A stretch of 64,000 nucleotides of DNA from CAYOZN01 sp964408455. GTDB taxonomy: Bacteria; Planctomycetota; Phycisphaerae; UBA1845; UTPLA1. This document shows positions 50,825 to 58,750 of the stretch, one piece after another (the stretch's first letter is position 1; each line of letters begins with the position of its first letter). The position numbers and the translations under genes are program-made. The notes below the pieces were generated by a model. It was given only the letters and a program-made list of their open reading frames with translations, ran no database searches and was not told the DNA's origin. The stretch lies in assembly GCA_964408455.1 (NCBI GenBank), contig CAYOZN010000010.1, positions 109,808 through 173,807 of the forward strand. Reading direction: 5' to 3'.

Positions 50825-52807
50825 ATGCAAAGCGGCAGCAAGACACAACCGGCACCCGATTTGGACGGCTTCACGCCCGCCATTCTCGAAGCGACCGACG
50901 TGGATTCTTACTGCCGCGTCGCCCGCCGCGTCCGGCACAATGAACTCTGGTGGTACTACAACGGGCTGGCCCGGCCGCGAGGCTGGTGGAAGCCGTTCCA
51001 GGCAAGGGACGGCCGATGGTGGTATTACGTCAAGCCGGGCTTTGCATGGCCCCTCGACTATTTCGAACCCATCGACGCCGGACAGGATGCCGCGCCGCGC
51101 TCGCTCCTGTTGGGATGGCAATATCCGGTGCCGCCTGAGTGCGGGGACTCGCACGTCTGGCTCAACGTCATTCGCGACTTGAGCGGCTACGGCCTGTCGC
51201 GCGTCATGTCCTCCAAGCGCCGCGCCATTCGCAAGGGCTTTCGCGCCCTGGACATCCGCGTGGCGAATCCTGCCGATCCCGAGTTGGCCCGCCAGGCCTG
51301 CATCGTGTGGAACAGTCACGTCGAGCGCACCGGCTGGAACACATCGATGGCACCACACGCCTTCGTGACCAGTTGGCGCGAACTGGCGGACTGGCCGGGC
51401 ACCACGGTGCTGACGGCCCTGGATCCAGAGCGCGGCAACGAACTGTGTGCCTGGCTGATCGCGCGGATCATCGACGACACCGTGTTCATCGACACCATCG
51501 CCTCGCACACCGATCGGCTGAGCAATCGGCCCAACGATGCCATCATCTTTCACTGCCTCGCATCCGCTGCGCGGATGGGCGTTCGCCGCGCGCACTACTC
51601 GCTCAAGAGCAAGCTCCACTCGCTCGAAGCATTCAAGGAATCGCTGGGCTTTGAGGCATGCCCCTTTCCCAGCCGGCTGCACCTGCGACGCCCGATCGGC
51701 GCCGTGCTCCAACGGGCGCGGCCCGACATCTTCAAGCGATTGCAGGGCGATCCGGTCTGGAGCGAGCACGGCCGCGTCCGCACCTTCGAGACCGAGTCGC
51801 TCAAGGCCGAGACGAGGTCGATTCCCGAGCACATCCGCGCAGAGAGCAACCAGGTTGCCAAATCGTGGTTTATCGCGCCGGCGGCGAAGCCGGTCGCCGG
51901 CTGGCAGGTGTTTTCGTTGAACTTCGTGCTGGCCGCGCTCCAGGGCACCATGAATGAGCCGCAGAATTTCCGGCGCACCGAGGGCTGGCTGGCCGCGGCG
52001 CGGGTCGTTCGCGCGCTGATGGCCGTCGCCCAGGCGGTCTTGTTCGTATTCGCATGGATTCCCGTCTTTTCGTGGTTCTTCGAGATACTGGCGCGAACGT
52101 GGGGGCGAAACGCGGCCGGCTTCTTCCTGCGAAGCTGCTACTGGAAGGCCAAGCTCCGCAATCTCGGTGTCGACACGCTGATCGACCAGGGCGTCGAAAT
52201 CTGGGGCCCCGCCAATGTCGTCATCGGGTCCAACTGCCACATCGATACGCGCGTGCGGCTGGCCGCCGGCGAACGGCGCCATCGGCAGCAGGGCTTTATC
52301 TCGATCGGCAACTACGTGCACCTGGGGCCCGGCGTCCACATCGCCGGCCGCGGCGGCGTCGTCATCGAAGACTATGTCGGCGTCTCCGCCAGCGCGCATC
52401 TGTACAGCGCGACCAATGCCGTCGAGTTTCCGGATGATCCCGGCCGGCTCATCAGCATGTCCCACATGGCCCCGCACGGATTGCAGCACGTGATCGAGCA
52501 GCCGATCGTGCTCGAGGAATACTGCTTCGTCGGCATGATGGCCCGCATTATGCCCGGCGTGCGCGTGGGACGTGCCGCCATCGTTCATGCCAACGCGGAA
52601 CTGACGCAGTCGGTCGCGCCGTTCGCGAATGTTGGCGGTCTTCCGCGCGGCCGCCAGATCGGCTGGCGCAAACCGCGCCGGCCCAGCCCGGACCTGAAGA
52701 GCCTGCCCGTGCCGGCACAACCGACCAGTGCCGCGCAGCCCACCGATGCCGCGGCGCCGGCTGCCGATGTCAAGCGGCACGACGGCCAGGAGGTTCGGCA
52801 TGAGTAG
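50825..52807 (+). CDS. FemAB/GNAT-like N-terminal domain fused to left-handed beta-helix acyltransferase
   Basis: 660 aa. Residues 1 to about 330 have the GNAT/FemAB look: DLSGYGLSRVMSSKRRAIRKG, ARQACIVWNSHVERTGWNT and AIIFHCLASAARMGVRRAHYS. A hydrophobic helix pair lies at about 398-425. Residues about 440-605 form hexapeptide rungs (IDQGVEIWGPANVVIGSNCH, ISIGNYVHLGPGVHIAGRGG, IVLEEYCFVGMMARIMPGVR, GRAAIVHANAEL) like WbbJ/MaT O-acyltransferases. The C-terminal 55 residues are disordered. Two acyl-transfer folds in one protein, beside an ACP and FkbH, suggest that it moves an acyl unit to a sugar or lipid. Confidence 0.85.
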   Translation: MQSGSKTQPAPDLDGFTPAILEATDVDSYCRVARRVRHNELWWYYNGLARPRGWWKPFQARDGRWWYYVKPGFAWPLDYFEPIDAGQDAAPRSLLLGWQYPVPPECGDSHVWLNVIRDLSGYGLSRVMSSKRRAIRKGFRALDIRVANPADPELARQACIVWNSHVERTGWNTSMAPHAFVTSWRELADWPGTTVLTALDPERGNELCAWLIARIIDDTVFIDTIASHTDRLSNRPNDAIIFHCLASAARMGVRRAHYSLKSKLHSLEAFKESLGFEACPFPSRLHLRRPIGAVLQRARPDIFKRLQGDPVWSEHGRVRTFETESLKAETRSIPEHIRAESNQVAKSWFIAPAAKPVAGWQVFSLNFVLAALQGTMNEPQNFRRTEGWLAAARVVRALMAVAQAVLFVFAWIPVFSWFFEILARTWGRNAAGFFLRSCYWKAKLRNLGVDTLIDQGVEIWGPANVVIGSNCHIDTRVRLAAGERRHRQQGFISIGNYVHLGPGVHIAGRGGVVIEDYVGVSASAHLYSATNAVEFPDDPGRLISMSHMAPHGLQHVIEQPIVLEEYCFVGMMARIMPGVRVGRAAIVHANAELTQSVAPFANVGGLPRGRQIGWRKPRRPSPDLKSLPVPAQPTSAAQPTDAAAPAADVKRHDGQEVRHE

Positions 52808-53228
52808 CCCGGCCGGACTCCGGCTGCACCATCTGGGCGTCGTTGTCGACGATGTCGACGCGGCGGCCGCTGCATACGTCCAGGCGTTTGGGGCCGTCGA
52901 CGAGGGCACCACGTTTGAAGATCCGCTCCAGGCCGCGAGAGTGCGCTTCCTGCGACTGGGTGATTCGCGCGTGGAACTGCTGGCCCCGCTGCGCGACGAC
53001 TCGCACTTGAAACGTCTGGCCGGACGAGGGATCGGCCTGTATCACGCCTGCTACGAGGTGGGTGACGTTGCAGGCGAACTGGAGCGAATGCGAGGGGGCG
53101 GCGCGATGATCGTGTCTCCGCCCAAGCCGGCCGTTGCATTCGGTGGCAGACCGGTGGCATTCGTCATCTGCCGCGGCCTGTTGATCGAACTGTTGCAGCG
53201 CGATGTCGCTGCGCCGCCCGCGCCGTGA
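52800..53228 (+). CDS. Methylmalonyl-CoA epimerase-like VOC protein
   Basis: 142 aa. Motifs parallel methylmalonyl-CoA epimerase: LHHLGVVVDDVDAAAAAYVQAFG at the start, VRFLRLGDSRVELLAPLRDDS, GIGLYHACYEVGDVAGELER and VAFVICRGLLIELLQR at the end. Likely metal ligands are the His in LHHLG, Glu in VELL, His in LYHACYE and Glu in LIELL. It overlaps the upstream gene by 8 nt and the FkbH gene by 4 nt (GTGA), so all three are translated together. The true substrate may be an acyl-ACP or CoA with an acidic alpha-carbon. Confidence 0.88.
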   Translation: MSSPAGLRLHHLGVVVDDVDAAAAAYVQAFGAVDEGTTFEDPLQAARVRFLRLGDSRVELLAPLRDDSHLKRLAGRGIGLYHACYEVGDVAGELERMRGGGAMIVSPPKPAVAFGGRPVAFVICRGLLIELLQRDVAAPPAP

Positions 53229-55105
53229 GGAACCTGTCAGCCGTGTCGAGCGAGCCCGCATCTGCCAACGAACTGGAAGCCGCGGAGGCCGTGCGCCGCC
53301 TGGACGAAATTGCCGCACAGCCGACGCTCGTGCGCCTGTCGCAGGCGACGGCGAATTACCCGGCATTTCGAGCGGCGCTGGAACGTGTCTCTGCGCGAAT
53401 TGCCATCGTCGCCAGCTTCACCGTGGAACCCGTCGTCGGCGCGCTCAAGCTCAGCGCGATCCGGCACGGGCTCGGCATCCACGAGTACGTCGCGCCATTT
53501 GGACAGTACGAACGGGAGTTGATCGACGACGCCTCCGGTCTGGCGAACCATCGGCCGGACGCGGTTCTGATTGCGGTGCGGCTGCGCGACGTGCTGCCCG
53601 ATCTGTATGAGTGCTTCAATTCGCTTGAGCCGGGGCGCGCGGAAGAGCTGCTGAATGAGTGGTTTTCGCGGCTCGAATCCGCCCTCCGAGCCTTCCGCCG
53701 GCACAGCTCGTCTCCCGTCCTGATGCAGAATTACGAATTGCCGGCGTACCCCGCGGCCGGCATCGCGGAAGCGGGTATGCCGGGCTCGCAGTCGCAGGTC
53801 ATCGATCGGGCAAATCAGCGGCTGGCTACGCTCGCTGCCTCCATCGACAACTGCTACGTCATGGATTATGCCAACCTGGTGGCACTTGCGGGACGGGGCC
53901 AATGGGCCGATCCGCGCATGGCGTTGATGGCCCGCATCCCGCTTGCCAGCCGCCACTACTGGACGCTCGCCTCGTTCTACGTGCGGCATCTGCGGCCCCT
54001 GTTCGGACTCTCGAAGAAGGTGCTGGTCGTCGATGCCGACAACACCCTCTGGGGCGGCGTCGTCGGCGACGTGGGTCTCAATGGCATCGCGCTGGGGCCC
54101 GACTTCCCCGGAAATGCCTTTGTTGCCTTTCAGCGCCGCCTGCTCGATCTGTACCATCGCGGCGTCGTGCTTTGTATCGCCAGCAAGAACCAGCCGGGCA
54201 GCGTCGATGAAGTGCTGGACCAGCATCCGAACATGGTGCTGCGCGCGAAACACTTTGCCGCCATGCGCGTGGACTGGGCGCCCAAGCCGCAGAATGTCCG
54301 GCAGCTCGCCGAGGAGCTGAACCTGGGCCTCGACAGCTTCGTATTCGTTGACGACAACCCGGTGGAGTGCGAGATGATGCGGCTTCAACTGCCGCAGGTC
54401 ATGACCATCCAGTTGCCGGCCGACCCGGCGGCCTATGCCGGCATCATCGAGTCGCTCGATGTCTTCGACCAGTGGACCATCTCGACCGAGGACCGAAAGC
54501 GCGGGGAGCTGTACCGGGCCGAGGCCGATCGCAAGGCACTGAAGACCGAGTCCGTCAGCCTGGAGGACTTCTATCGCCGGCTCGAGATGCGCGTGTGCAT
54601 CGGCATCAACCGGGCCCGCGACGTGGCCCGCGCCGCCCAGCTCACAGCGCGGACGAACCAGTTCAACATGCACACGGTTCGGTGCACCGAGGACGATATC
54701 CGCGCGTTCATGACCGATGGCCGGCACGAGGTGTTGACGCTTGCGCTGGTGGACCGTTTCGGCGATAATGGCATCGTGGGCGCGGCGCTGGTGGAACGCG
54801 GCGGCGATGTGCACGTCCTGCGCATGTTCCTGATGAGTTGCCGCGTGCTGGGCCGGACGGTCGAGCACAACTTTCTGCGCTGGATTACCGCCCGCGCGCT
54901 CAAGGCAGGCGCGGCTCGGTTGGAAGCCGTGTACGCTCCGACGCCGAAGAACAAACCGTTCGGCGGCTTTTACGCCGAGTGCGGGCTGGCGCTTCAGCCG
55001 GACGCCGAAGGCGTGCAGCGCTGGTCGATGACGCTGAATGCGGCGCCGCCCGCCATGTCCGACTGGATCGAATGGACCGTTGAGGAACCGATGACCGGCA
55101 AGTAA
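53225..55105 (+). CDS. FkbH-like HAD-IIIC enzyme (glyceryl-ACP-forming type)
   Basis: 626 aa, GTG start. FkbH-like proteins take the glyceryl group of 1,3-bisphosphoglycerate and load it on an ACP. An N-terminal SGNH-like segment (to about 250) is followed by the HAD domain with VVDADNTLWGGVVGDVGLNG (nucleophile Asp at about 268), CIASKNQPGSVDEVL, and SFVFVDDNPVECEMMR. The C-terminal GNAT-like part has QFNMHTVRCTEDDIRAF, DRFGDNGIVGAALV and MSCRVLGRTVEHNFLRWI, all typical. The ACP gene is 2 bases downstream, which matches its known partner. The phosphate-binding Asp pair is intact. Confidence 0.93.
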   Translation: MRNLSAVSSEPASANELEAAEAVRRLDEIAAQPTLVRLSQATANYPAFRAALERVSARIAIVASFTVEPVVGALKLSAIRHGLGIHEYVAPFGQYERELIDDASGLANHRPDAVLIAVRLRDVLPDLYECFNSLEPGRAEELLNEWFSRLESALRAFRRHSSSPVLMQNYELPAYPAAGIAEAGMPGSQSQVIDRANQRLATLAASIDNCYVMDYANLVALAGRGQWADPRMALMARIPLASRHYWTLASFYVRHLRPLFGLSKKVLVVDADNTLWGGVVGDVGLNGIALGPDFPGNAFVAFQRRLLDLYHRGVVLCIASKNQPGSVDEVLDQHPNMVLRAKHFAAMRVDWAPKPQNVRQLAEELNLGLDSFVFVDDNPVECEMMRLQLPQVMTIQLPADPAAYAGIIESLDVFDQWTISTEDRKRGELYRAEADRKALKTESVSLEDFYRRLEMRVCIGINRARDVARAAQLTARTNQFNMHTVRCTEDDIRAFMTDGRHEVLTLALVDRFGDNGIVGAALVERGGDVHVLRMFLMSCRVLGRTVEHNFLRWITARALKAGAARLEAVYAPTPKNKPFGGFYAECGLALQPDAEGVQRWSMTLNAAPPAMSDWIEWTVEEPMTGK

Positions 55106-55107
55106 CC

Positions 55108-55347
55108 ATGGATGCCAAACAGAAATTCCGCGACGTGTGTGCCGCGATCCTGCAACTGCCGCCGGAGCGCGTGGTGGACGATCTCACGCCCGAACAGGTG
55201 GATACGTGGGATTCGCTCAACCACATTAACCTGATCGGCGCCCTGGAGCAGGAGTTTGACGTCATGCTGGCCACCGAGAACCTGGAGCAGACGCACTCCA
55301 TCCAGGCCTTGAAGTCGCTCTTGAGAAAACATGGCGTCGCCGTCTAA
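55108..55347 (+). CDS. Acyl carrier protein
   Basis: 79 aa. The phosphopantetheine site is the Ser of TWDSLNHINLIGALEQEF (Ser36). The last third (ATENLEQTHSIQALKSLL) matches the fourth helix of ACPs. It is almost certainly the carrier for the FkbH enzyme directly upstream. The frame overlaps the next start by 17 nt. It is not the fatty-acid ACP, as no fab genes are near. Confidence 0.95.
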   Translation: MDAKQKFRDVCAAILQLPPERVVDDLTPEQVDTWDSLNHINLIGALEQEFDVMLATENLEQTHSIQALKSLLRKHGVAV

Positions 55348-56908
55348 TCCGCCGGTTGCGCCTGCCGTCCCGCTCATGACATTGCCCCCGGAACAACCCG
55401 TCCAGAACCGCGCCCTTCTTGTCGCGGCGGCGGCGATCGGGGGCTTCGTGCTTTATGCCGCCACCTGCGCGCCGGGCGTCCTCTGGCAGGACAGCGCGAT
55501 GTTTCAGTTCCGCGTGTGGCACATGGACGTGCGCGGCGATCTCGGGCTGCCGCTGGCCCATCCGCTCCACATCCTCCTCGCTCGCGGCTTCGCTCTTCTG
55601 CCGTTGGGCGAATTTGCCTGGCGCGTCAACCTGTTCTCGTCGCTCTGCGGTGCCGTCGCCCTGGCGCTGGCGATGAACCTGCTGCTGACGCTGACGCGCA
55701 GGCCGGCGGCCGCTGCGGCAGGCACGCTGGCCCTCGCCGTCAGCCATACCTTCTGGACCCACAGCGTCATCGCCGAAGTGTACAACCTGTACGCCGTCGG
55801 GCTGCTGGCCGAATTGACGCTGATCCACCGGCTGCTGCGGACCGGCGACTGGCGGTGGCTGGCCGCCGCCCTGGCCGTCAACGGGCTGAGCTTCTCCAAC
55901 CATGTGCTGGCCATCCTGCATGCACCGGCTTACGCGGGGGCGGCGCTGTGGATGTTCCGCGCGCGGCGGCTGCGCTGGATGCACATCGCGGCGTGCACCG
56001 CGGCCTGGCTCGTCGGATCGTTCCCATACGGCATCCTCGTCGCCGGCAACATTGCGGGCGGCCAGCCGGTCGGCAGTGCCTTGTGGGAGGCACTCGCGGG
56101 GCCGGAGAACCGCGCCAGGCTCGTCACCGGCACCGAATTCCCCTTCGCCGACATGGCCCTCAAGACCGCGCAATACTTCGCGCTGAACTTTCCCACGCCG
56201 CTGCTACTGGCCGCACCGCTCGGCCTGGCGCGTTTACGGCGCGACTCCCGGTCGAAGGGCCTCGCGCTGTTTGCACTGGCGGTGTTCGCCGTGGGCTTTG
56301 CCTTTGCTTTTCGTTATCGCGTGTCGGACCAGATCGTCTTTTTCACGCCCTGCTACGTGATCGCCGCACTGTTCATCGGGGTTGGGACCGCTTCGCTGCT
56401 GGACGGGCGCTGGCCGCGCACGGCCCTCGTTCTGGCATGCGCGCTTCTGCCGATTCCGGTCTACGAGATTGCGCCGGCGGCCCTGGAGCGGTTCGACGTA
56501 TCGATCGGCGCAAAACGCGACATCCCCATGCGCGATACGCTCGCCTACTTCGTCCGACCGCGTAAGAATGGCGATGACAGTGCCCGCCGTTTCGCGGAGC
56601 AGGCCTTGGCGGCGGCCGCCCCCGATTGCCTTCTCTACGCCGACATCACCATCAAAAACGCGCTGGTCTATGTTCGCGACGTCGAGGGTCTCGATCGTGG
56701 CGTCACGCTGACGCTTGGCCCCGACACGACGCCGGCCGAGCCGGCGGTCGAGCCCACGCCGGACGTGGTGGCGGCATTTGCCAGCCGCGGCGAGGCATTC
56801 GCCTGCTTTGATCGCGTGCCGTATGTTCCGCAGTGGATGGCCGCAAGCTATGATTTCCAGCCCGTGGGAATCATTTACCGGCTGGTCCCGCGGCAATCGG
56901 CGCCCTGA
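55331..56908 (+). CDS. DUF2723 membrane protein (GT-C-like)
   Basis: 525 aa with about ten membrane helices. The start of the conserved part, LYAATCAPGVLWQDSAMFQF, then HPLHILLARGFALLPLGEFA with RVNLFSSLCGAVALAL, and TFWTHSVIAEVYNLYAVGL, is the DUF2723 signature. Such proteins resemble GT-C glycosyltransferases that use lipid-linked sugars, with acidic residues in the first extracytoplasmic loop (WQDSA). The C-terminal 100 residues are soluble. It ends the ACP operon and could place the modified unit on a lipid carrier or protein outside the membrane. Confidence 0.85.
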   Translation: MASPSNPPVAPAVPLMTLPPEQPVQNRALLVAAAAIGGFVLYAATCAPGVLWQDSAMFQFRVWHMDVRGDLGLPLAHPLHILLARGFALLPLGEFAWRVNLFSSLCGAVALALAMNLLLTLTRRPAAAAAGTLALAVSHTFWTHSVIAEVYNLYAVGLLAELTLIHRLLRTGDWRWLAAALAVNGLSFSNHVLAILHAPAYAGAALWMFRARRLRWMHIAACTAAWLVGSFPYGILVAGNIAGGQPVGSALWEALAGPENRARLVTGTEFPFADMALKTAQYFALNFPTPLLLAAPLGLARLRRDSRSKGLALFALAVFAVGFAFAFRYRVSDQIVFFTPCYVIAALFIGVGTASLLDGRWPRTALVLACALLPIPVYEIAPAALERFDVSIGAKRDIPMRDTLAYFVRPRKNGDDSARRFAEQALAAAAPDCLLYADITIKNALVYVRDVEGLDRGVTLTLGPDTTPAEPAVEPTPDVVAAFASRGEAFACFDRVPYVPQWMAASYDFQPVGIIYRLVPRQSAP

Positions 56909-57030
56909 CAGCATCGCCGCTCGGCGCGGACAGAACCCGGGACTGCGGCCGGGGGCGGGCGCGTTGTGTTGCAAACTGGCATTCAGCCAGGCCGAGACAT
57001 CTCGCGACTGACTGAGGAAGGTTACCGACG

Positions 57031-57360
57031 ATGAATGAACTCGCCCAGAAATCGTGCGTTCCCTGCAAGGGCGGCGTGCCGCCACTCACGCCCGAGCAAT
57101 ACCAGCCCATGCTGGGCCAGCTCAACGGCTGGAAGGTCAATGAAAAAGGACACCTGGCGCGGTCGTTCACGCTGCCGGATTTCGCCCAGGCCCTCGCGCT
57201 GGTGAATCGCATCGGCGATGTGGCCGAGCGCGAAAATCACCATCCCGATCTCTACCTGTCATGGGGAATGGTCCGCGTTGAGATATGGACGCACAAGATC
57301 AACGGGCTGTCGGAGAGCGACTTCATCCTCGCAGCCAAGATCGACGAACTGGCGGGCTGA
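57031..57360 (+). CDS. phhB: Pterin-4a-carbinolamine dehydratase
   Basis: 109 aa. Motif ENHHPDLYLSWGMVRVEIWTH (His70-His71-Pro72) is the PCD signature, with WKVNEKGHLARSFTLPDFAQ before it. The enzyme dehydrates 4a-hydroxytetrahydropterin and recycles the cofactor of aromatic amino acid hydroxylases. No hydroxylase gene is near, and many bacteria have orphan copies. The usual N-terminal start LTPEQ is preceded here by a Cys-rich NELAQKSCVPCKGG, common in bacterial PCDs. Confidence 0.95.
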   Translation: MNELAQKSCVPCKGGVPPLTPEQYQPMLGQLNGWKVNEKGHLARSFTLPDFAQALALVNRIGDVAERENHHPDLYLSWGMVRVEIWTHKINGLSESDFILAAKIDELAG

Positions 57361-57413
57361 TGGGCTGCGCCCGCTCCCGTTAACTTTCGGCAAGGCTCCC
57401 GACGGCAGGGGGG

Positions 57414-58580
57414 CTACGCCTCGCGAAAGACGATCAGGCTGCTGGTGAATCCGTGAATAAAAGTGTGGTTGCCGATCGGGCCGATTTCGCCGGCCGCGAA
57501 AAACCCGGCCACCTGACAGTTGGAGGCGAGCTGATTGACCACGCCGATATCGTGGTTCGGCTGGCCGAACATGTGAGTGCCGCGACCGTTGCACGTAAAC
57601 AGCAGCGCGCCTTCGGGCGGCGCGCCCGTCTCGCCGAAGGACTGACCGACCAGCGAACGCATGTCCTGATCGGCGCTCAGCGAATCCCGCACGTGAAACT
57701 GGATGGTCTGCCCCGGCCGCACCAGGGCGGCGATGGCAATGCCGGTCTGCTCCACGATTCCCATCAGGTTTCGAATGAGAAAATCGCCGCGGCCAAAGGA
57801 CGCCCGCGTCTCGTCGATGACACAGCCCACGTGAATGCCGCGCTGCATCAATGCACGATCCTCGGGATCGGCATCCTGGAAGATCTGTTGCAGCATCTCC
57901 ATGGCCGGCCGGCCGCGCAGCTCCTTGATGACGTTGTGCTCGGCCTTGGTGATGACCAGCGGCTCGCCGATCGGGCGGCAGCCCTGCGAGACGACCGAGC
58001 TGATCGCCACCGGCCCGGAAAGCGACACGCCCACCATGCCGCGGCGCAGCACCTGGTCGTTGAGGAACAGGCGATTCTGATCGGGCCGCTCACCGCCGCT
58101 GACCAGGCCGCCCACGATCGTGCTTTCCGGAAACGCCTCGTCCAGCTGGTCCAGCGAGTGTTCCAGCGCCGGACCGAAGGAAAACGGCTCCGGCAGCAGC
58201 ACCAGGCTCGGCCGGTCGTCCAACTGCATGCCGGTGCGATCGCGCCAGTCGTCGAGGCTTTCGAAGTTCTTGACGTCGTCGATATCGATGACGAATGGCA
58301 GCGCCCGCACACCGGGCATATTCGCCAGCCACAGGGCAATGGCCGGGGCGCTTTCCACTTCGCGATCGGGACCGATGATGCCGTCGGCCGTGCAGCCGAT
58401 CAGGTTTCGCGCGTTGGTCCCGTCCAGCACCGCGTTGAGGATGGAGTCGCACTCGTTTTCGAAGTGAGGAGAGACAAACAGCATCGCCAGGTCGGCCGAC
58501 ACGCCGCTGGCCGCGTCGCAAAGCTCGCGCACGGCCTCTGCCGCATCCGTTTTGGTTGAAATGGCCGCCTTGAACTGCAT
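57414..58580 (-). CDS. FIST-domain signal-input protein
   Basis: 388 aa. The FIST N domain (residues 1-200: AISTKTDAAEAVRELCDAAS, LAMLFVSPHFENECDSILNA, LIGCTADGIIG, TIVGGLVSGG) and the FIST C domain (GIHVGCVIDE, FLIRNLMGIVEQTGIAIAAL, GALLFTCNGRGTHMFGQPNH, VAGFFAAGEIGPIGNHTFIH) are complete. FIST proteins bind small ligands, perhaps amino acids, and act in signalling. The ATG at 58580 gives a family-typical start; an extension through the hairpin repeat at 58620 is open but not credible. Confidence 0.92.
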   Translation of the reverse strand: MQFKAAISTKTDAAEAVRELCDAASGVSADLAMLFVSPHFENECDSILNAVLDGTNARNLIGCTADGIIGPDREVESAPAIALWLANMPGVRALPFVIDIDDVKNFESLDDWRDRTGMQLDDRPSLVLLPEPFSFGPALEHSLDQLDEAFPESTIVGGLVSGGERPDQNRLFLNDQVLRRGMVGVSLSGPVAISSVVSQGCRPIGEPLVITKAEHNVIKELRGRPAMEMLQQIFQDADPEDRALMQRGIHVGCVIDETRASFGRGDFLIRNLMGIVEQTGIAIAALVRPGQTIQFHVRDSLSADQDMRSLVGQSFGETGAPPEGALLFTCNGRGTHMFGQPNHDIGVVNQLASNCQVAGFFAAGEIGPIGNHTFIHGFTSSLIVFREA

Positions 58581-58619
58581 CGCTGAATACCCCCGCTGAC
58601 GCCTCTCGCGCCCGACTGT

Positions 58620-58642
58620 GTGCCACTGCTTCATGCAGTGCG
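58620..58642. repeat. Single hairpin repeat upstream of the FIST gene
   Basis: GCCACTGCTTCATGCAGTGC, one copy of the array A/C type with one mismatch in the loop. It lies 40 bases upstream of the FIST start. Confidence 0.8.
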
Positions 58643-58750
58643 AACTCTCCGGGACGGCTCTATTCTAGTCCAATCGCGTCGCAATTTGCCCCCCGGTCAG
58701 ATTGTCTATCGTCCCTCCGCTGTTGCCCAGTCGACTCTTGCGGCATTTCT

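Noticed and set aside
50768..52912. Long minus-strand frame opposite the acyltransferase fusion
   Set aside because: Antisense shadow of a gene with clear GNAT and beta-helix motifs; no motif in the antisense product.
58581..58634. N-terminal extension of the FIST protein
   Set aside because: The added codons read the hairpin repeat (KQWHT); family alignment favours the ATG at 58580.
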